Assembly: GCF_000331285.1 (NCBI RefSeq)
Contig: NZ_ANFX01000040.1
Coordinates: forward strand, 1 to 64,000
Source: Porphyrobacter sp. AAP82
Lineage (GTDB): Bacteria; Pseudomonadota; Alphaproteobacteria; Sphingomonadales; Sphingomonadaceae
Length of the DNA stretch: 64,000 nucleotides
Direction of reading: 5' to 3'
This document shows, piece after piece, positions 48,361-57,462 of the stretch (position 1 is its first letter; each line of letters starts with the position of its first letter). The position numbers were made by a program, and so were the translations under genes. The notes under the pieces were generated by a model. It did not search any database, was not told where the DNA came from, and was given only the letters and a program-made list of their open reading frames with translations.

Positions 48361-49571
48361 AGCGGAACCGTTTCGTATACGCTCGTCAAGGAAGCAATCA
48401 GCCCGTAAACGATAAGCCCGACAAACAGCGAAACGGCAACCACCACTGTTTGCTCAAGCACCCCGGTTGTGCGCTTCAGGCTCTCTCGAAGCCCCAGCTC
48501 CGTGTCGATGGCGATGCGCCTGAACATGTCGGCCAGAAGCCCCGATTCCTCGCCCGCCCGCACGAGGCTCAACTGCGCCTCATCCAGCAGCCCGATCGCA
48601 GCGATCGCGTCTGCCACCCGGCTTCCGACGCGCAATTCGCGCGAGGCGTTGATTGCCCGTTCCTGCAACGAAGTATCCTTAAGGCCATCCGCAGCCAGCC
48701 CCATCGCATCGACGATCGAAATGCGTGCGAGCAGCGCAAAGGTCATGATGCGACACCACCTTTCGCGTTCTCTTTGCAGCGACAGGCGCGCAAGCAAAGG
48801 GATGTGGCGGATTGCATAGCGGCGCAGCCAGGCATTATCGCCACGCAGACCAGTGACTATCAGGAACAGGAACGCGACGAGCGGGGCGATCAGCGCCAGC
48901 CCAAAACTCTGCTGCGCAACGTCCCCGAGCCAGAAGATTTGCCGTGACATCGCATCAAGCTGATCGCGACGTTCGCCGATCAGCGTTGCAAAACGGGGTA
49001 TGACAAACAGCAGCATGATCATGCCGACCAGCAATCCGGCAACCGATAAGAAGGTCGGATAGACGAGCGCGCTCTTGATGGTTGCTGCGATGCGTTCCTC
49101 TGCCTCTAGCTGTTCGACGGCGTGGCCGATGGTTTCTGCAAGGCAGCCGCCGGCCTCTCCGGCATTGACCAGCGCGAGGATGTCGGACGGCATTCCCGGG
49201 ATCGCGGTCCTGAGGCATACACCCAACGGCTTTCCGCTCCGTAGTTCGGACATAGCAACGTCGATCGCCGAACGCAGTGTCGGTGTGGCTGCCCCGGCCT
49301 GCATCGCCATGAGTGCCTGCATCAGATCGACGCGTGCTTGCAGCATCAAGCCCAATTGTCGCAGCAGAGCAATCTGGTCGCGGCGGGAGGTTGCCTTGCT
49401 GCTGGCGGTGTCGCCTGCACCGCAGTGTTCCAGCTTAACAACGGTCAGATGCTGACGTGTGACCCGGGCAAAGGCTTGGGTCGCGTTGTCGGCTTGCACC
49501 GTTCCGCGCTGCCGCCGTCCGTTACCGTCAATCGCGACATAAAGATAATGGCTTGCACCGTCACCCGCCAT
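48357..49571 (-). CDS. gspF: Type II secretion inner-membrane platform protein GspF
   Basis: 404 residues with two GspF/PilC repeats, each a helical cytoplasmic bundle followed by membrane helices (about 170-190, 220-240 and 375-395). FRRIAIDTE and ALVNAGEAGGCLAE / LVRAGEESGLLADMF are the paired family motifs. The ATG at 49571, one base after the gspE stop and behind GGGAGAC, is chosen over a longer frame that overlaps gspE. It connects the ATPase to pseudopilus assembly. Confidence 0.92.
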   Translation of the reverse strand: MAGDGASHYLYVAIDGNGRRQRGTVQADNATQAFARVTRQHLTVVKLEHCGAGDTASSKATSRRDQIALLRQLGLMLQARVDLMQALMAMQAGAATPTLRSAIDVAMSELRSGKPLGVCLRTAIPGMPSDILALVNAGEAGGCLAETIGHAVEQLEAEERIAATIKSALVYPTFLSVAGLLVGMIMLLFVIPRFATLIGERRDQLDAMSRQIFWLGDVAQQSFGLALIAPLVAFLFLIVTGLRGDNAWLRRYAIRHIPLLARLSLQRERERWCRIMTFALLARISIVDAMGLAADGLKDTSLQERAINASRELRVGSRVADAIAAIGLLDEAQLSLVRAGEESGLLADMFRRIAIDTELGLRESLKRTTGVLEQTVVVAVSLFVGLIVYGLIASLTSVYETVPL

Positions 49572-49572
49572 T

Positions 49573-51105
49573 TCAGTCTCCCAGCACACGCTGGATTTCG
49601 GCCGCGTCGGTTAACCCGGCGTCCGCTTTGTCGCGAGCGTCATCGATCATCGGCCGATAGCGCGTCTGCGAGGCAATCTGTTCAAGCTCGCTCTGCGGGG
49701 CGTTACGCCGGATCGCGTCGCGCAGCAGCGGTTCGACGCCCATAAGTTCATAGACGCCGATCCGCCCGCTATATGCGTTGTCTGCGCAGCGCCGCCGCAA
49801 CAGGCGTTGCGCGATGATCCCGCTGATCGCCTCAGCTAGCAGATAGCCTTCAATGCCAAGGTCAACCATGCGCGTGATCGATGCTGCCGCTGAGCGGGTG
49901 TGCAGGGTGGAAATCACCAAATGCCCGGTCATTGCCGCGCGCGTTGCCATTTGTGCCGTTTCGGAATCGCGAATTTCGCCCACAAAGATGACATCAGGAT
50001 CCTGGCGCAGCATCGATCGCAGGCCAGTGGCGAAATCAAGCCCGATATCCTGCCGCACGTTGACCTGGATCACCCCTGGAAGATCAATTTCGACAGGGTC
50101 TTCGATGGTGATGATCTTGCGTGAACCGTCATTCAACTGCTCGAGCAATTTATAAACCGTTGTCGTTTTTCCCGATCCGGTGGGGCCCGCGATCAACAGC
50201 AGGCCGGCAGGCTGGCGGATCAGATCGCCCAATTGCTGGGCCATCGCCGGCGCCATACCCAGTTCGGCGAGCGAAGGCAGGTCGATGGTGCGGCCCAGAA
50301 AGCGCAGGACGATCGATTCGCCCCAGACGCCCGGCAGGCAGGATGCGCGAATATCGACGTCGCGGCCGGCAATTCGGAGAGCGTAACGGCCGTCCTGCGG
50401 CATTCGCCGTTCGGCAATATCCATTCCGCACAAGAGTTTGATGCGCGAGGCGATCGCTGCAAAGCGGATCGCAGCAACAGTGCGCCAAAGATGAAGCGTT
50501 CCATCAATCCGCAAGCGGATCTGCATGTCACCCTTGAAGGGCTCGATATGGATGTCGCTAGCCCGGCGGGCCATCGCTTCGGACAGCATTGCATTGATGA
50601 ATTCGATTGCCGGCGCGTCTTCCGCCAATTCTTCCAACTTGCCGATGACGCCCGATGAAGGCTGGCTGCTGCCGCCCTCCTCCAGATCGGCCAGAACGGC
50701 GCGCAGCAGGCGCAACGCGATCACGAAGCGGCGGCCGGGCCCAATGTCCCACTGCTCCACCGCCTCTTCGATCAGCGCATTGCTGCAACTGGCAAAGGCG
50801 ATGCAGGGACGATCAAGCGCGTCGCACCAGATCAACACTTCCTGCTCTGCAAGCCAGCTCAGCGAAAACCGCAAGGTTTTTTGCGCGGCAAGGATCTGAC
50901 CGCTCGCGGGCGCGTCGGTCAGCAAGGGCAGGTCCATGACCTCCGCCAATGCCTCGCCCAGCCGCTCGTCACCGATAACACCCAGGCGGATCAATGCCGC
51001 AGCGATCGAGCCGCCGCCATGCGCCTGTAACGCCCGAGCCTCGACAAGGTCAGCCTGCGAAATCAAGCCGTCTGAGGTAAGAAAGTCTAAATCACTAATG
51101 TACAA
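49573..51105 (-). CDS. gspE: Type II secretion ATPase GspE
   Basis: 510 residues. An N-terminal GspL-binding domain precedes the ATPase core: RRASDIHIEPF, Walker A GPTGSGKTTT (307-316), Asp box ITIEDPVE (333-340), Walker B VIFVGEIRD (372-380) and the His-box STLHTRSAAASI. It powers pseudopilus growth. Unlike typical GspE, the four-cysteine zinc domain between QRLL and YxGRxGVYEL is nearly gone: only C440 remains and about 30-40 residues are missing. The start codon is TTG at 51105, with AAGG upstream; no better start exists in the frame. Confidence 0.93.
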   Translation of the reverse strand: MYISDLDFLTSDGLISQADLVEARALQAHGGGSIAAALIRLGVIGDERLGEALAEVMDLPLLTDAPASGQILAAQKTLRFSLSWLAEQEVLIWCDALDRPCIAFASCSNALIEEAVEQWDIGPGRRFVIALRLLRAVLADLEEGGSSQPSSGVIGKLEELAEDAPAIEFINAMLSEAMARRASDIHIEPFKGDMQIRLRIDGTLHLWRTVAAIRFAAIASRIKLLCGMDIAERRMPQDGRYALRIAGRDVDIRASCLPGVWGESIVLRFLGRTIDLPSLAELGMAPAMAQQLGDLIRQPAGLLLIAGPTGSGKTTTVYKLLEQLNDGSRKIITIEDPVEIDLPGVIQVNVRQDIGLDFATGLRSMLRQDPDVIFVGEIRDSETAQMATRAAMTGHLVISTLHTRSAAASITRMVDLGIEGYLLAEAISGIIAQRLLRRRCADNAYSGRIGVYELMGVEPLLRDAIRRNAPQSELEQIASQTRYRPMIDDARDKADAGLTDAAEIQRVLGD

Positions 51106-51182
51106 AGCCGAAAACCTTGAGATCTCTCAAAGACCATCATATCCTTGAGTCACATTCAATGCTGTCATTTGGTATAAATAAC
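51106..51182. promoter_or_regulatory. Divergent gspE/gspG promoter region
   Basis: This 77-bp AT-rich gap separates the leftward gspEFI and rightward gspG-D operons. It contains the inverted repeat TTGAGA-TC-TCTCAA at 51117-51130, 12 bp from the gspE start, and an extended -10-like TTGGTATAAAT at 51169-51179 immediately before the gspG ATG. If that element is used, gspG would be nearly leaderless, or its true start lies further downstream. Bidirectional control of the whole secretion machine from here is likely. Confidence 0.5.
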
Positions 51183-51632
51183 ATGAAGAATATCCGATCA
51201 AAATTTGAAAATGGTTTCACTTTGGTAGAATTAATTATCGTTTTGGCGATAATTGGTCTCATTATGGCGTTGGTTGCTCCTCGCTTGATGGAGCAATTCG
51301 ATAAGTCCAAAGTCGTTGCTGCGCGCGCACAAATTCGCTCTTTGGAATCGGCGCTGACATCGATGCGGCTCGATATCGATCGCTATCCGAGCAGCGCCGA
51401 GGGGCTTGCGCTCCTGCAGCTCCCGGCCGCCGATGTCGCGGAAAGCTGGCAAGGGCCTTATCTGGCGGAGGGCGTGCCGAAGGATCCTTGGGGGCGCCCG
51501 TTCATCTATCGCGAGCCGCAAACGCCTGATGGGCGGCCGGCCGTCGGCACGCTGGGCAGCGACGGATCGGCAGGTGGCACAGGCACCGCGCGCGACATTT
51601 TTGTGGGCGGCGCCGATGCCGGCATCCGGTAG
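51183..51632 (+). CDS. gspG: Type II secretion major pseudopilin GspG
   Basis: 149 residues: leader MKNIRSKFENG, then FTLVELIIVLAIIGLIMALV with E at +5. The C-terminal part shows the GspG calcium-site style DRYPSSAEGLALL, DPWGRPFIYREP and GSDGSAGGTG. It forms the body of the pseudopilus. The ATG at 51183 gives the usual short leader; earlier in-frame ATGs would lengthen it. First gene of the rightward operon. Confidence 0.93.
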   Translation: MKNIRSKFENGFTLVELIIVLAIIGLIMALVAPRLMEQFDKSKVVAARAQIRSLESALTSMRLDIDRYPSSAEGLALLQLPAADVAESWQGPYLAEGVPKDPWGRPFIYREPQTPDGRPAVGTLGSDGSAGGTGTARDIFVGGADAGIR

Positions 51633-52050
51633 CGATCGAGGCTTTGCGCTTGTCGACGCCTTGATCGGCCTGGCCATGACTGCGGTGCTGTTGGCGCTTA
51701 TTGTCGATTTGTTGACGGCAGAAAGCGCGCAAAGCCGCCGCTTCATCTCCCGCGGCCAAGCTGCGGTCGAGCAGCTGCAGGCACGCCGCATCTTCGTTAC
51801 CGAAGCCGCGCGGGCGACTGGAACTGCTGACGCGCGCCAACTTGGCGCATTGCGCATCCTCCCTGATGCGCTGGTGCTGCAAGGCCAAGGCAGTGCGCAG
51901 CCTGTCTTGCGCTGGACAGCGGGGCGCGCCAGCTTCTCTTACAGCCATGACGGCTCCATATGGCGCAGCACGAGCGATGATGCCGAAAGCGACATTGTGC
52001 GCTTCACCCTTCAGCGAGGCGATCAATCGCACGTGTGGATCGCACCGTGA
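51616..52050 (+). CDS. Minor pseudopilin, GspH- or GspJ-like
   Basis: 144 residues from the ATG at 51616, overlapping gspG by 17 bp. The N-terminus MPASGSDRG is followed by FALVDALIGLAMTAVLLALI, a prepilin-type helix, but the +5 residue is D instead of the nearly invariant E. Its place between gspG and gspK fits H or J; I cannot decide which, and only one such gene is present where most systems have two. Confidence 0.7.
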   Translation: MPASGSDRGFALVDALIGLAMTAVLLALIVDLLTAESAQSRRFISRGQAAVEQLQARRIFVTEAARATGTADARQLGALRILPDALVLQGQGSAQPVLRWTAGRASFSYSHDGSIWRSTSDDAESDIVRFTLQRGDQSHVWIAP

Positions 52051-53009
52051 CCGGAGATGCCAACCACGGATTTGCCGCACCGATGGCTGCGCTTGCTGTC
52101 GCGCTGCTCGCACTGGGACTCGTCATGTCGCTACCGGCCAGCGACCGGCTGGGACAAGAGCTCCGCCACGCCCGTGCTCAGCTCCATGTTGAACGTGTGG
52201 CGTTGAGCGCGCAAAGCCGGGTCGTCTTTTTGATGTTGACCGAACCGGTGGGACAAAACGGTCTTGAGTTTGGCGGACCGCGCCTTGCTCTTGACGGAAG
52301 CCTGGTCAGCGGTGAACTTCCGAGCATGCGACGGACCATCCTGTTCGATGGACGCCCCTATAAAATGAAAATCGACAGCACGAATGAAGTCATCGTTCGC
52401 CTACAGGATGAAGGCGGGCTGATAAACTTGCATCAAGCTAGCACGACCATCCTGTCAGATCTGATTTCGGCCTGCGGCATTACGGGTCCGAGGGCACAGA
52501 ATATTGCCGCAGGCATCTTGGCTGATCGCAGTCGCACATCTGATTTCGATTGGCGAAAACATGTGCGCGGCGATGAGCGCCGCAAGCTGGAGGCTGCGAC
52601 AGCATGGCGACACCGCGAGAAGCCCGGCCTTTATCTGCCGACTGCTCCGCCATCAGTGCTGCTTGCCCTGACTGGCAGCGAACGCCGAACTCGCCAAATC
52701 CTGGAACTACGCGAAAGAGACCAAGATATTTCCAAAATGGTATTATTATACAACAAAAATGGAAATATCATTCAATATCCTTATAGACAAATGGGATCGA
52801 TTACGGCGCATATTCGGATGAGCGTGCAGATAAGTCATGACCGGTTAACCAACACTTTACCTGTCTATCTCTATCAATCGACACTTGAGCTTGATCGTGA
52901 CGATCCTGCCTTATCCTTTATTGCAAAAGGCCCGATAGTCGATGCTGGGTATCAATCCGAGTGCTTTCCGTTTTTGGAGGAAGCTGCCCAGCCGCTCCCC
53001 GAACGGTGA
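52035..53009 (+). CDS. gspK: Type II secretion minor pseudopilin GspK-like
   Basis: 324 residues, the large size that marks GspK, with a leader ending HG and the helix FAAPMAALAVALLALGLVMS lacking E at +5, as GspK proteins do. DEGGLINLHQAS, followed by the SAM-like helical region ACGITGPRAQNIAAGILADR, matches the GspK pattern. GspK caps the pseudopilus tip. A GTG at 52047 overlapping the previous stop (GTGA) is an equally likely start to the GTG at 52035. The 3' 270 bp are unusually AT-rich. Confidence 0.85.
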   Translation: MDRTVTGDANHGFAAPMAALAVALLALGLVMSLPASDRLGQELRHARAQLHVERVALSAQSRVVFLMLTEPVGQNGLEFGGPRLALDGSLVSGELPSMRRTILFDGRPYKMKIDSTNEVIVRLQDEGGLINLHQASTTILSDLISACGITGPRAQNIAAGILADRSRTSDFDWRKHVRGDERRKLEAATAWRHREKPGLYLPTAPPSVLLALTGSERRTRQILELRERDQDISKMVLLYNKNGNIIQYPYRQMGSITAHIRMSVQISHDRLTNTLPVYLYQSTLELDRDDPALSFIAKGPIVDAGYQSECFPFLEEAAQPLPER

Positions 53010-54000
53010 TCGGTGGGAGACAGATCTCTCCGGAGGCCGCTTGGTTGCCCCCGCAATCATTCCCCGCAGTCTTTGCCGCTTTGAATATTTCGAACGCCCC
53101 GCTCAACTTGGCCGGCAGGAATTTGAGGCCGCCTGCCTGCTCCGCGCAGAGCATAAGCCCCCCTTCGTAGATGCCGGATCGATCGTCATCGGCGACCGCG
53201 ACGGCGTCGGGATCTGGTGGTGGGATGCCGGCGCATGGGCCAACATGACCGAGGCTCCGCAGAACAGAGCCAGTCGCTATCTTCCGGAAAGCCTGTGCGC
53301 CAACCTGCCTGATGGTTGGCATCATATCAGTCTCGACACTGGTTATGAGGCCCGGCTTGTCCGGCGGCAAATGGTCGTCGCCTCCGTCTGGCGGCGGACA
53401 GCGTTTATTAAGGCCGAATGGCAGGACATTGTCGCGCTTGCCGAGCCAGGTGGGGATGCTGGAATCCCGTTGCCTCCGGCAGCGCGCATCGAGCGATCGC
53501 ATTTGACCCCTCAGTTGCGTGGCGGAAGGGAGCTACGGCACCCGATGGCCGCTGCCGAGAAGCTGCTGCTCGTCGGATTGCTGCTTGCGTCGATCCTTGG
53601 CGGATGGTGGCAGGGCGAGGCCGCAACATTGGCGGAAAATGCCACCCGCAACCAGGCGGAGGCCGTGCGGCTGGAACGGTTTACCGCCAGCTACGAACTC
53701 TTCGCCAGGATCCGCTCCGATCTACAGGAATTGGACGCTGCGCAGCGCGCATTGGGGCGAACGAGCACTGCCACCGACTTGGCAACCATTCTTGCTCAGG
53801 TCGCCAGTGCGGGCCTGTCGCTATCGTCGATGCAGCTTGATCGCGAACAACTGCGCATTTCCGTCCAGACCCAGGGCGATGTTGAACGGCTACGCGCTGT
53901 CGCTACGCAGATCGAGGCGCTTCCCGGCTTCGTTCATGTCGCCGCGCAGGACGGTGAAAGCGCTGGCGAAATGATCCTTTCGGCAAAGGTAGAGCCATGA
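52942..54000 (+). CDS. gspL: GspL/PilN-like inner-membrane assembly protein
   Basis: 352 residues: about 200 cytoplasmic residues, one transmembrane helix (about 207-222, KLLLVGLLLASILGG), a coiled segment and a small ferredoxin-like periplasmic domain. This is the GspL layout; GspL links the GspE ATPase to GspM. The cytoplasmic part is short compared with typical GspL (about 240). It overlaps gspK by 68 bp, so the first part of the frame may be non-coding and a later start is possible. Confidence 0.75.
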   Translation: MLGINPSAFRFWRKLPSRSPNGDRWETDLSGGRLVAPAIIPRSLCRFEYFERPAQLGRQEFEAACLLRAEHKPPFVDAGSIVIGDRDGVGIWWWDAGAWANMTEAPQNRASRYLPESLCANLPDGWHHISLDTGYEARLVRRQMVVASVWRRTAFIKAEWQDIVALAEPGGDAGIPLPPAARIERSHLTPQLRGGRELRHPMAAAEKLLLVGLLLASILGGWWQGEAATLAENATRNQAEAVRLERFTASYELFARIRSDLQELDAAQRALGRTSTATDLATILAQVASAGLSLSSMQLDREQLRISVQTQGDVERLRAVATQIEALPGFVHVAAQDGESAGEMILSAKVEP

Positions 54001-54587
54001 TCGCCAGCCACCTCACCGCACTTCTGGATTGGCGTCCCGATGATCGGGAAAAGCGTCTGCTACAGCTTCTGCTCGGCACTTTTCTTGCCGCGTGGCTCTA
54101 TATCTCCGCCGACACGCGGCAAAATGCCGCAGCGTACGATGTAGCTGCAAAGGAAAGATTGGCAGAAGCACGCTCTCAGCTCGATCTGCTTTCGAACAAT
54201 CAGTTGCCTGCCGAAATTGCAGCGCAGAAAAAGCTGCTCGCGCAATCCGTGCTGATCGACGCGACTCCTGCGATCAGCAAGATAAGGCTGCGTGGCGAAA
54301 TCCTGAATCTCGCCAGCAGGGCTGGCCTCGCCGGGCCAGTCATCATCGATAACGACACAATTGATTCTCTAGCGGAAGACAAGAGCGCCAAACAAGGCTT
54401 CACCGTACTGACCGCAACTGTTGAGTTCGATTTTGACTGGCCAGGGCTATTGCGCCTGCTTGAACAGGTAGAATACGACGGCCGCAGCTACTTCATCGAC
54501 GGGTTCGAAGTAAGGCAGGAGGCCGACAAGCGCCGGATGCGCGTGACGTTCCGCGCGCTACACAACAAGCAGGCGACAGAGACATGA
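53997..54587 (+). CDS. gspM: GspM/PilO-like inner-membrane assembly protein
   Basis: 196 residues with a short cytoplasmic N-terminus, one membrane helix (LLQLLLGTFLAAWLYISA), a coiled coil and a C-terminal ferredoxin-like domain ending VTFRALHNK. This matches GspM, the partner of GspL. Both ends overlap neighbours by 4 bases. Sequence similarity in this family is weak, so the call depends mainly on topology and position. Confidence 0.75.
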   Translation: MIASHLTALLDWRPDDREKRLLQLLLGTFLAAWLYISADTRQNAAAYDVAAKERLAEARSQLDLLSNNQLPAEIAAQKKLLAQSVLIDATPAISKIRLRGEILNLASRAGLAGPVIIDNDTIDSLAEDKSAKQGFTVLTATVEFDFDWPGLLRLLEQVEYDGRSYFIDGFEVRQEADKRRMRVTFRALHNKQATET

Positions 54588-55294
54588 ACCGCGCACTTCT
54601 CATCGCCGGCAGTGTCGTGCTGGCCGGGATCGCATTTGCCGCTGGCCGGATACTTGGGAACTCCACTGGTGCAACAGATGTCTTGCAAGACGCCTTCGCT
54701 CCAAAGCCTGCGAGCCTTGACGATCCTGATCTAAGGGCGAAGGCGGCTCGCGAACAGTTGGCCGAGCTCCCGCAAACGCTTTGGGTTGCGGCACCGCCTG
54801 ATGATCCGGCGCGGGTCGATGGCCTGGCGCTGACCACCGATGTGCCGGTCATGCCGGCAGTGCCCGGAAATGCTTCAGCCGCAGCACCCAAGCCGCCGAC
54901 GATCGCTCCCGCGCTGAGCGCCGATCAGATTGCTGGACTGCTGTCACGAACCATAGCGGCGGTGAAGCGCAGCGATGGGGTTGCCAGCGTGATTGTGATC
55001 GACAACGCCAATGGCATTCGACGGACGCTGAAGGTGGGCGACCTGTATCGAGACGGCTGGCGCGTTGAACTCATCGATACGCAGTCGATAACGCTTGGGC
55101 GAAAGTCCGCAAAAGCAATCGTTCCTGTGGGATTCGGTTTGCGCAGGCCCGTGCCAACTACGCCCTATCTTGCACCGGCGGCGAACACGGTCAGTTCCGC
55201 CGGCATCCGATCGGCCAATCCTGGCACCCGCCCGGCTTCCTCCCGGCCGCGTCGGCGCATTGCGCGTCCTGGCACCTCTGATGAACAGAAATAA
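54584..55294 (+). CDS. gspC: GspC-like inner-membrane/secretin connector
   Basis: 236 residues: N-terminal membrane anchor (LLIAGSVVLAGIAFAAG), a proline/alanine linker, and a compact HR/PilP-like domain (VIDNANGIRRTLKVGDLYRDGWRVELIDTQ, quoted in pieces: IRRTLKVGDLY and WRVELIDTQSITL). No PDZ domain follows; the tail is Arg/Pro-rich. GspC contacts the N0 domain of the secretin. Placed after gspM and directly before gspD, with which it overlaps by TAATG-type coupling. Confidence 0.75.
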   Translation: MNRALLIAGSVVLAGIAFAAGRILGNSTGATDVLQDAFAPKPASLDDPDLRAKAAREQLAELPQTLWVAAPPDDPARVDGLALTTDVPVMPAVPGNASAAAPKPPTIAPALSADQIAGLLSRTIAAVKRSDGVASVIVIDNANGIRRTLKVGDLYRDGWRVELIDTQSITLGRKSAKAIVPVGFGLRRPVPTTPYLAPAANTVSSAGIRSANPGTRPASSRPRRRIARPGTSDEQK

Positions 55295-57450
55295 TGATGC
55301 AGATGATCATGTCCAGCACCGCGATTGTGGCGATTGCCATTGCGTCGTCCTCCGCCGACGTTCAGCCGCGTATTTCCATTGAGCCGCTGATGCTCTCGGA
55401 TGAGGTATTGGCGTTGCCTGTCGATACACCTCCGCCACGCCCGGTCGAACGGATCGAGCAGCGCACAACGGTGTTGATCGATGCGCCCGTGACAACGGAC
55501 CAAACTGCGCCCCTGAGCGATGCCGATCTGATGGCTCTGGTCCCCGACAAGAGCGTGGCAGCAAGCCTGCCCCCGCAACCGCTCGGGCAATTTGCCGAAA
55601 CCGTCCTGGGGCAGATACTGGGCGTGCCCTATATCATGGGTTCGGGTGTTGCGCAGAGACGCGATCTTGTGAGCATGAGTGGGCCGCAGGAGATGTCATC
55701 GCGGCAATTCCTGCGGCTCGCCGAGAAAGCGCTGAATCAATACGGGCTGGAGCTCGTCCAGCTGGGCGGTGCAGTCCTTGTGCGCGAGGCACTGGCAAGC
55801 ACCGGCGCTCGACAATCGAAGACCGGCGTCACTCGGATCGTCGCGCTCGGCGAAATCGCTGCCGGCCCGGCGGCCGGGATCCTTGCCGATATTGTCGAAC
55901 ACCAGGGCGGGATTGCAGTTCAATCCTTGCCCGATGCCAATGGCGTCATGTTGCAGGGCGACGATGCCGAAGTGGCGAGCGCCAGCAATCTGCTCGCCGG
56001 GATGGACCAGCCGCAATATGCGGGCGCGCGGGTTGCCAGGATCGCCCCGCTGCTCTGGAGTTCGGAGGCGCTGGCGGAAAAGCTGCGCGAAGTGCTGGCA
56101 AGCGAAGGCTTCTCGATCGGATTTGCTGGCTCTGGCGGCACAAATCTCGTGCACCTGTCGCGCCCCGATTGCCTGCTGCTGTTTTCGGATGATGCGCGGC
56201 TCTTCAACCGCGTCCTCTACTGGGTCGAACAGCTCGATTCCCTTGAAGGATCCGGCGGGGATCATGCCGGGTTCTTTGTCTACCAGGTGCGTAACACCAC
56301 GGCCGCTGAACTGGGCAGTCTTGTCGGGCGCGCGAACGGCGAGGGTGACCTGAGCACTTTTGCCTCGCCGCAGGGCCGGATCGACGACCCGGCGCCCCGC
56401 AGCGCAAGCGGCAAACAAGCGTCGGGGATGCAGCAGTTGGGCCTGCCACAGCCGAACTCGGACAATGAGGGGAGCGGCGGCAAGGTCATTGTCGATAATC
56501 CCGGCAATCGCATCCTGTTTCGTGGCACCCGGCGTGAATATGCGCCTCTGCTTCGCCTGCTGAAGGAGTTGGATGTCGCCCCGAAACAGGTCCTCGTCGA
56601 AATCACCATCGCCGAGGTTGCATTGACCGACGAGACGCGTTTCGGGATCGAATGGTTCCTCGATCGGCAAATGTCGAACGGGTCGGTCGAGGCAACCACG
56701 ACCGGAGGCCTCGTGCGGGAGGCCGGCGGACTGGGCCTCACGTTTGCAAGGGGCTTTGCGCAGACCTCAGTGACCGCCGCCTTGAATGCGATCGCGACCA
56801 ATCAGAACCTCAATATCATCTCCACGCCGCGGCTGCTCGCAAGGTCGGGCGGCGAGGCGCAGATCCTGATCGGTAATGACGTGCCGATCATCACTTCGCA
56901 GCGCGCGGCGGACATCCAGTCAAATGGCGACACCGATATCCTTCAGACGGTGCAGTATCGCCAGACGGGCGTGATCCTCAACATCCGCCCTGTGGTGTTG
57001 AGCAACGACCGGATCGACATCGAGATCTTCCAGGAAGTGTCAAGCCAGCAGCCCAACGTCACCTCTAACATCGGTAGTCCGATCATCAGCAATCGGTCGG
57101 TCACGACGCGGCTGTCGTTGCGCGAAGGCATGACGGCGGTGCTTGGCGGGATGATCCAGGACAGCGCGTCCATGGGCCAGCGCGGTGTGCCCTTGTTGAA
57201 GGATCTGCCGCTTCTGGGGAGGGCATTCCGCGTCGACAGCGCGACCAAGCGCAAGACCGAATTGCTCATCCTCGTGACACCCAAAGTGATCAGCGAAGAC
57301 CGGACGATGCAGAATGTGGCGTCCGAATTCAGCGGATCAATCAACGGCCTGATGAATGGCCGCGGCCAGAAGGCCTTCACCTTGGTGCCCTGGGTTCCGG
57401 GGAAGACGATGCCCCTGCACAGCTACTCACGCTTCGAGAACAGCAATTAA
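55294..57450 (+). CDS. gspD: Type II secretion outer-membrane secretin GspD
   Basis: 718 residues: signal-like N-terminus, N0-N3 ring domains (LPQPLGQFAETVLGQILG; ARVARIAPLLWSSEALAEKL), and the secretin barrel with VLVEITIAEVAL, QILIGNDVPIIT and the C-terminal signature VPLLKDLPLLGRAFR. It forms the outer-membrane channel through which folded proteins leave. No S-domain is evident for pilotin binding, and no pilotin gene was seen. Last gsp gene of the operon; a SCO-type gene follows after 12 bp. Confidence 0.95.
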   Translation: MMQMIMSSTAIVAIAIASSSADVQPRISIEPLMLSDEVLALPVDTPPPRPVERIEQRTTVLIDAPVTTDQTAPLSDADLMALVPDKSVAASLPPQPLGQFAETVLGQILGVPYIMGSGVAQRRDLVSMSGPQEMSSRQFLRLAEKALNQYGLELVQLGGAVLVREALASTGARQSKTGVTRIVALGEIAAGPAAGILADIVEHQGGIAVQSLPDANGVMLQGDDAEVASASNLLAGMDQPQYAGARVARIAPLLWSSEALAEKLREVLASEGFSIGFAGSGGTNLVHLSRPDCLLLFSDDARLFNRVLYWVEQLDSLEGSGGDHAGFFVYQVRNTTAAELGSLVGRANGEGDLSTFASPQGRIDDPAPRSASGKQASGMQQLGLPQPNSDNEGSGGKVIVDNPGNRILFRGTRREYAPLLRLLKELDVAPKQVLVEITIAEVALTDETRFGIEWFLDRQMSNGSVEATTTGGLVREAGGLGLTFARGFAQTSVTAALNAIATNQNLNIISTPRLLARSGGEAQILIGNDVPIITSQRAADIQSNGDTDILQTVQYRQTGVILNIRPVVLSNDRIDIEIFQEVSSQQPNVTSNIGSPIISNRSVTTRLSLREGMTAVLGGMIQDSASMGQRGVPLLKDLPLLGRAFRVDSATKRKTELLILVTPKVISEDRTMQNVASEFSGSINGLMNGRGQKAFTLVPWVPGKTMPLHSYSRFENSN

Positions 57451-57462
57451 AGGTCTGGAATC

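Noticed and set aside
47935..57450. Type IV pilus or Tad pilus instead of type II secretion
   Set aside because: GspK-size pseudopilin, GspG-type calcium region, a single ATPase and no PilT, PilQ-associated PilM or Flp-type small pilin; GspL/M/C order fits type II secretion best, though the L/M/C proteins have PilN/O/P-like traits.
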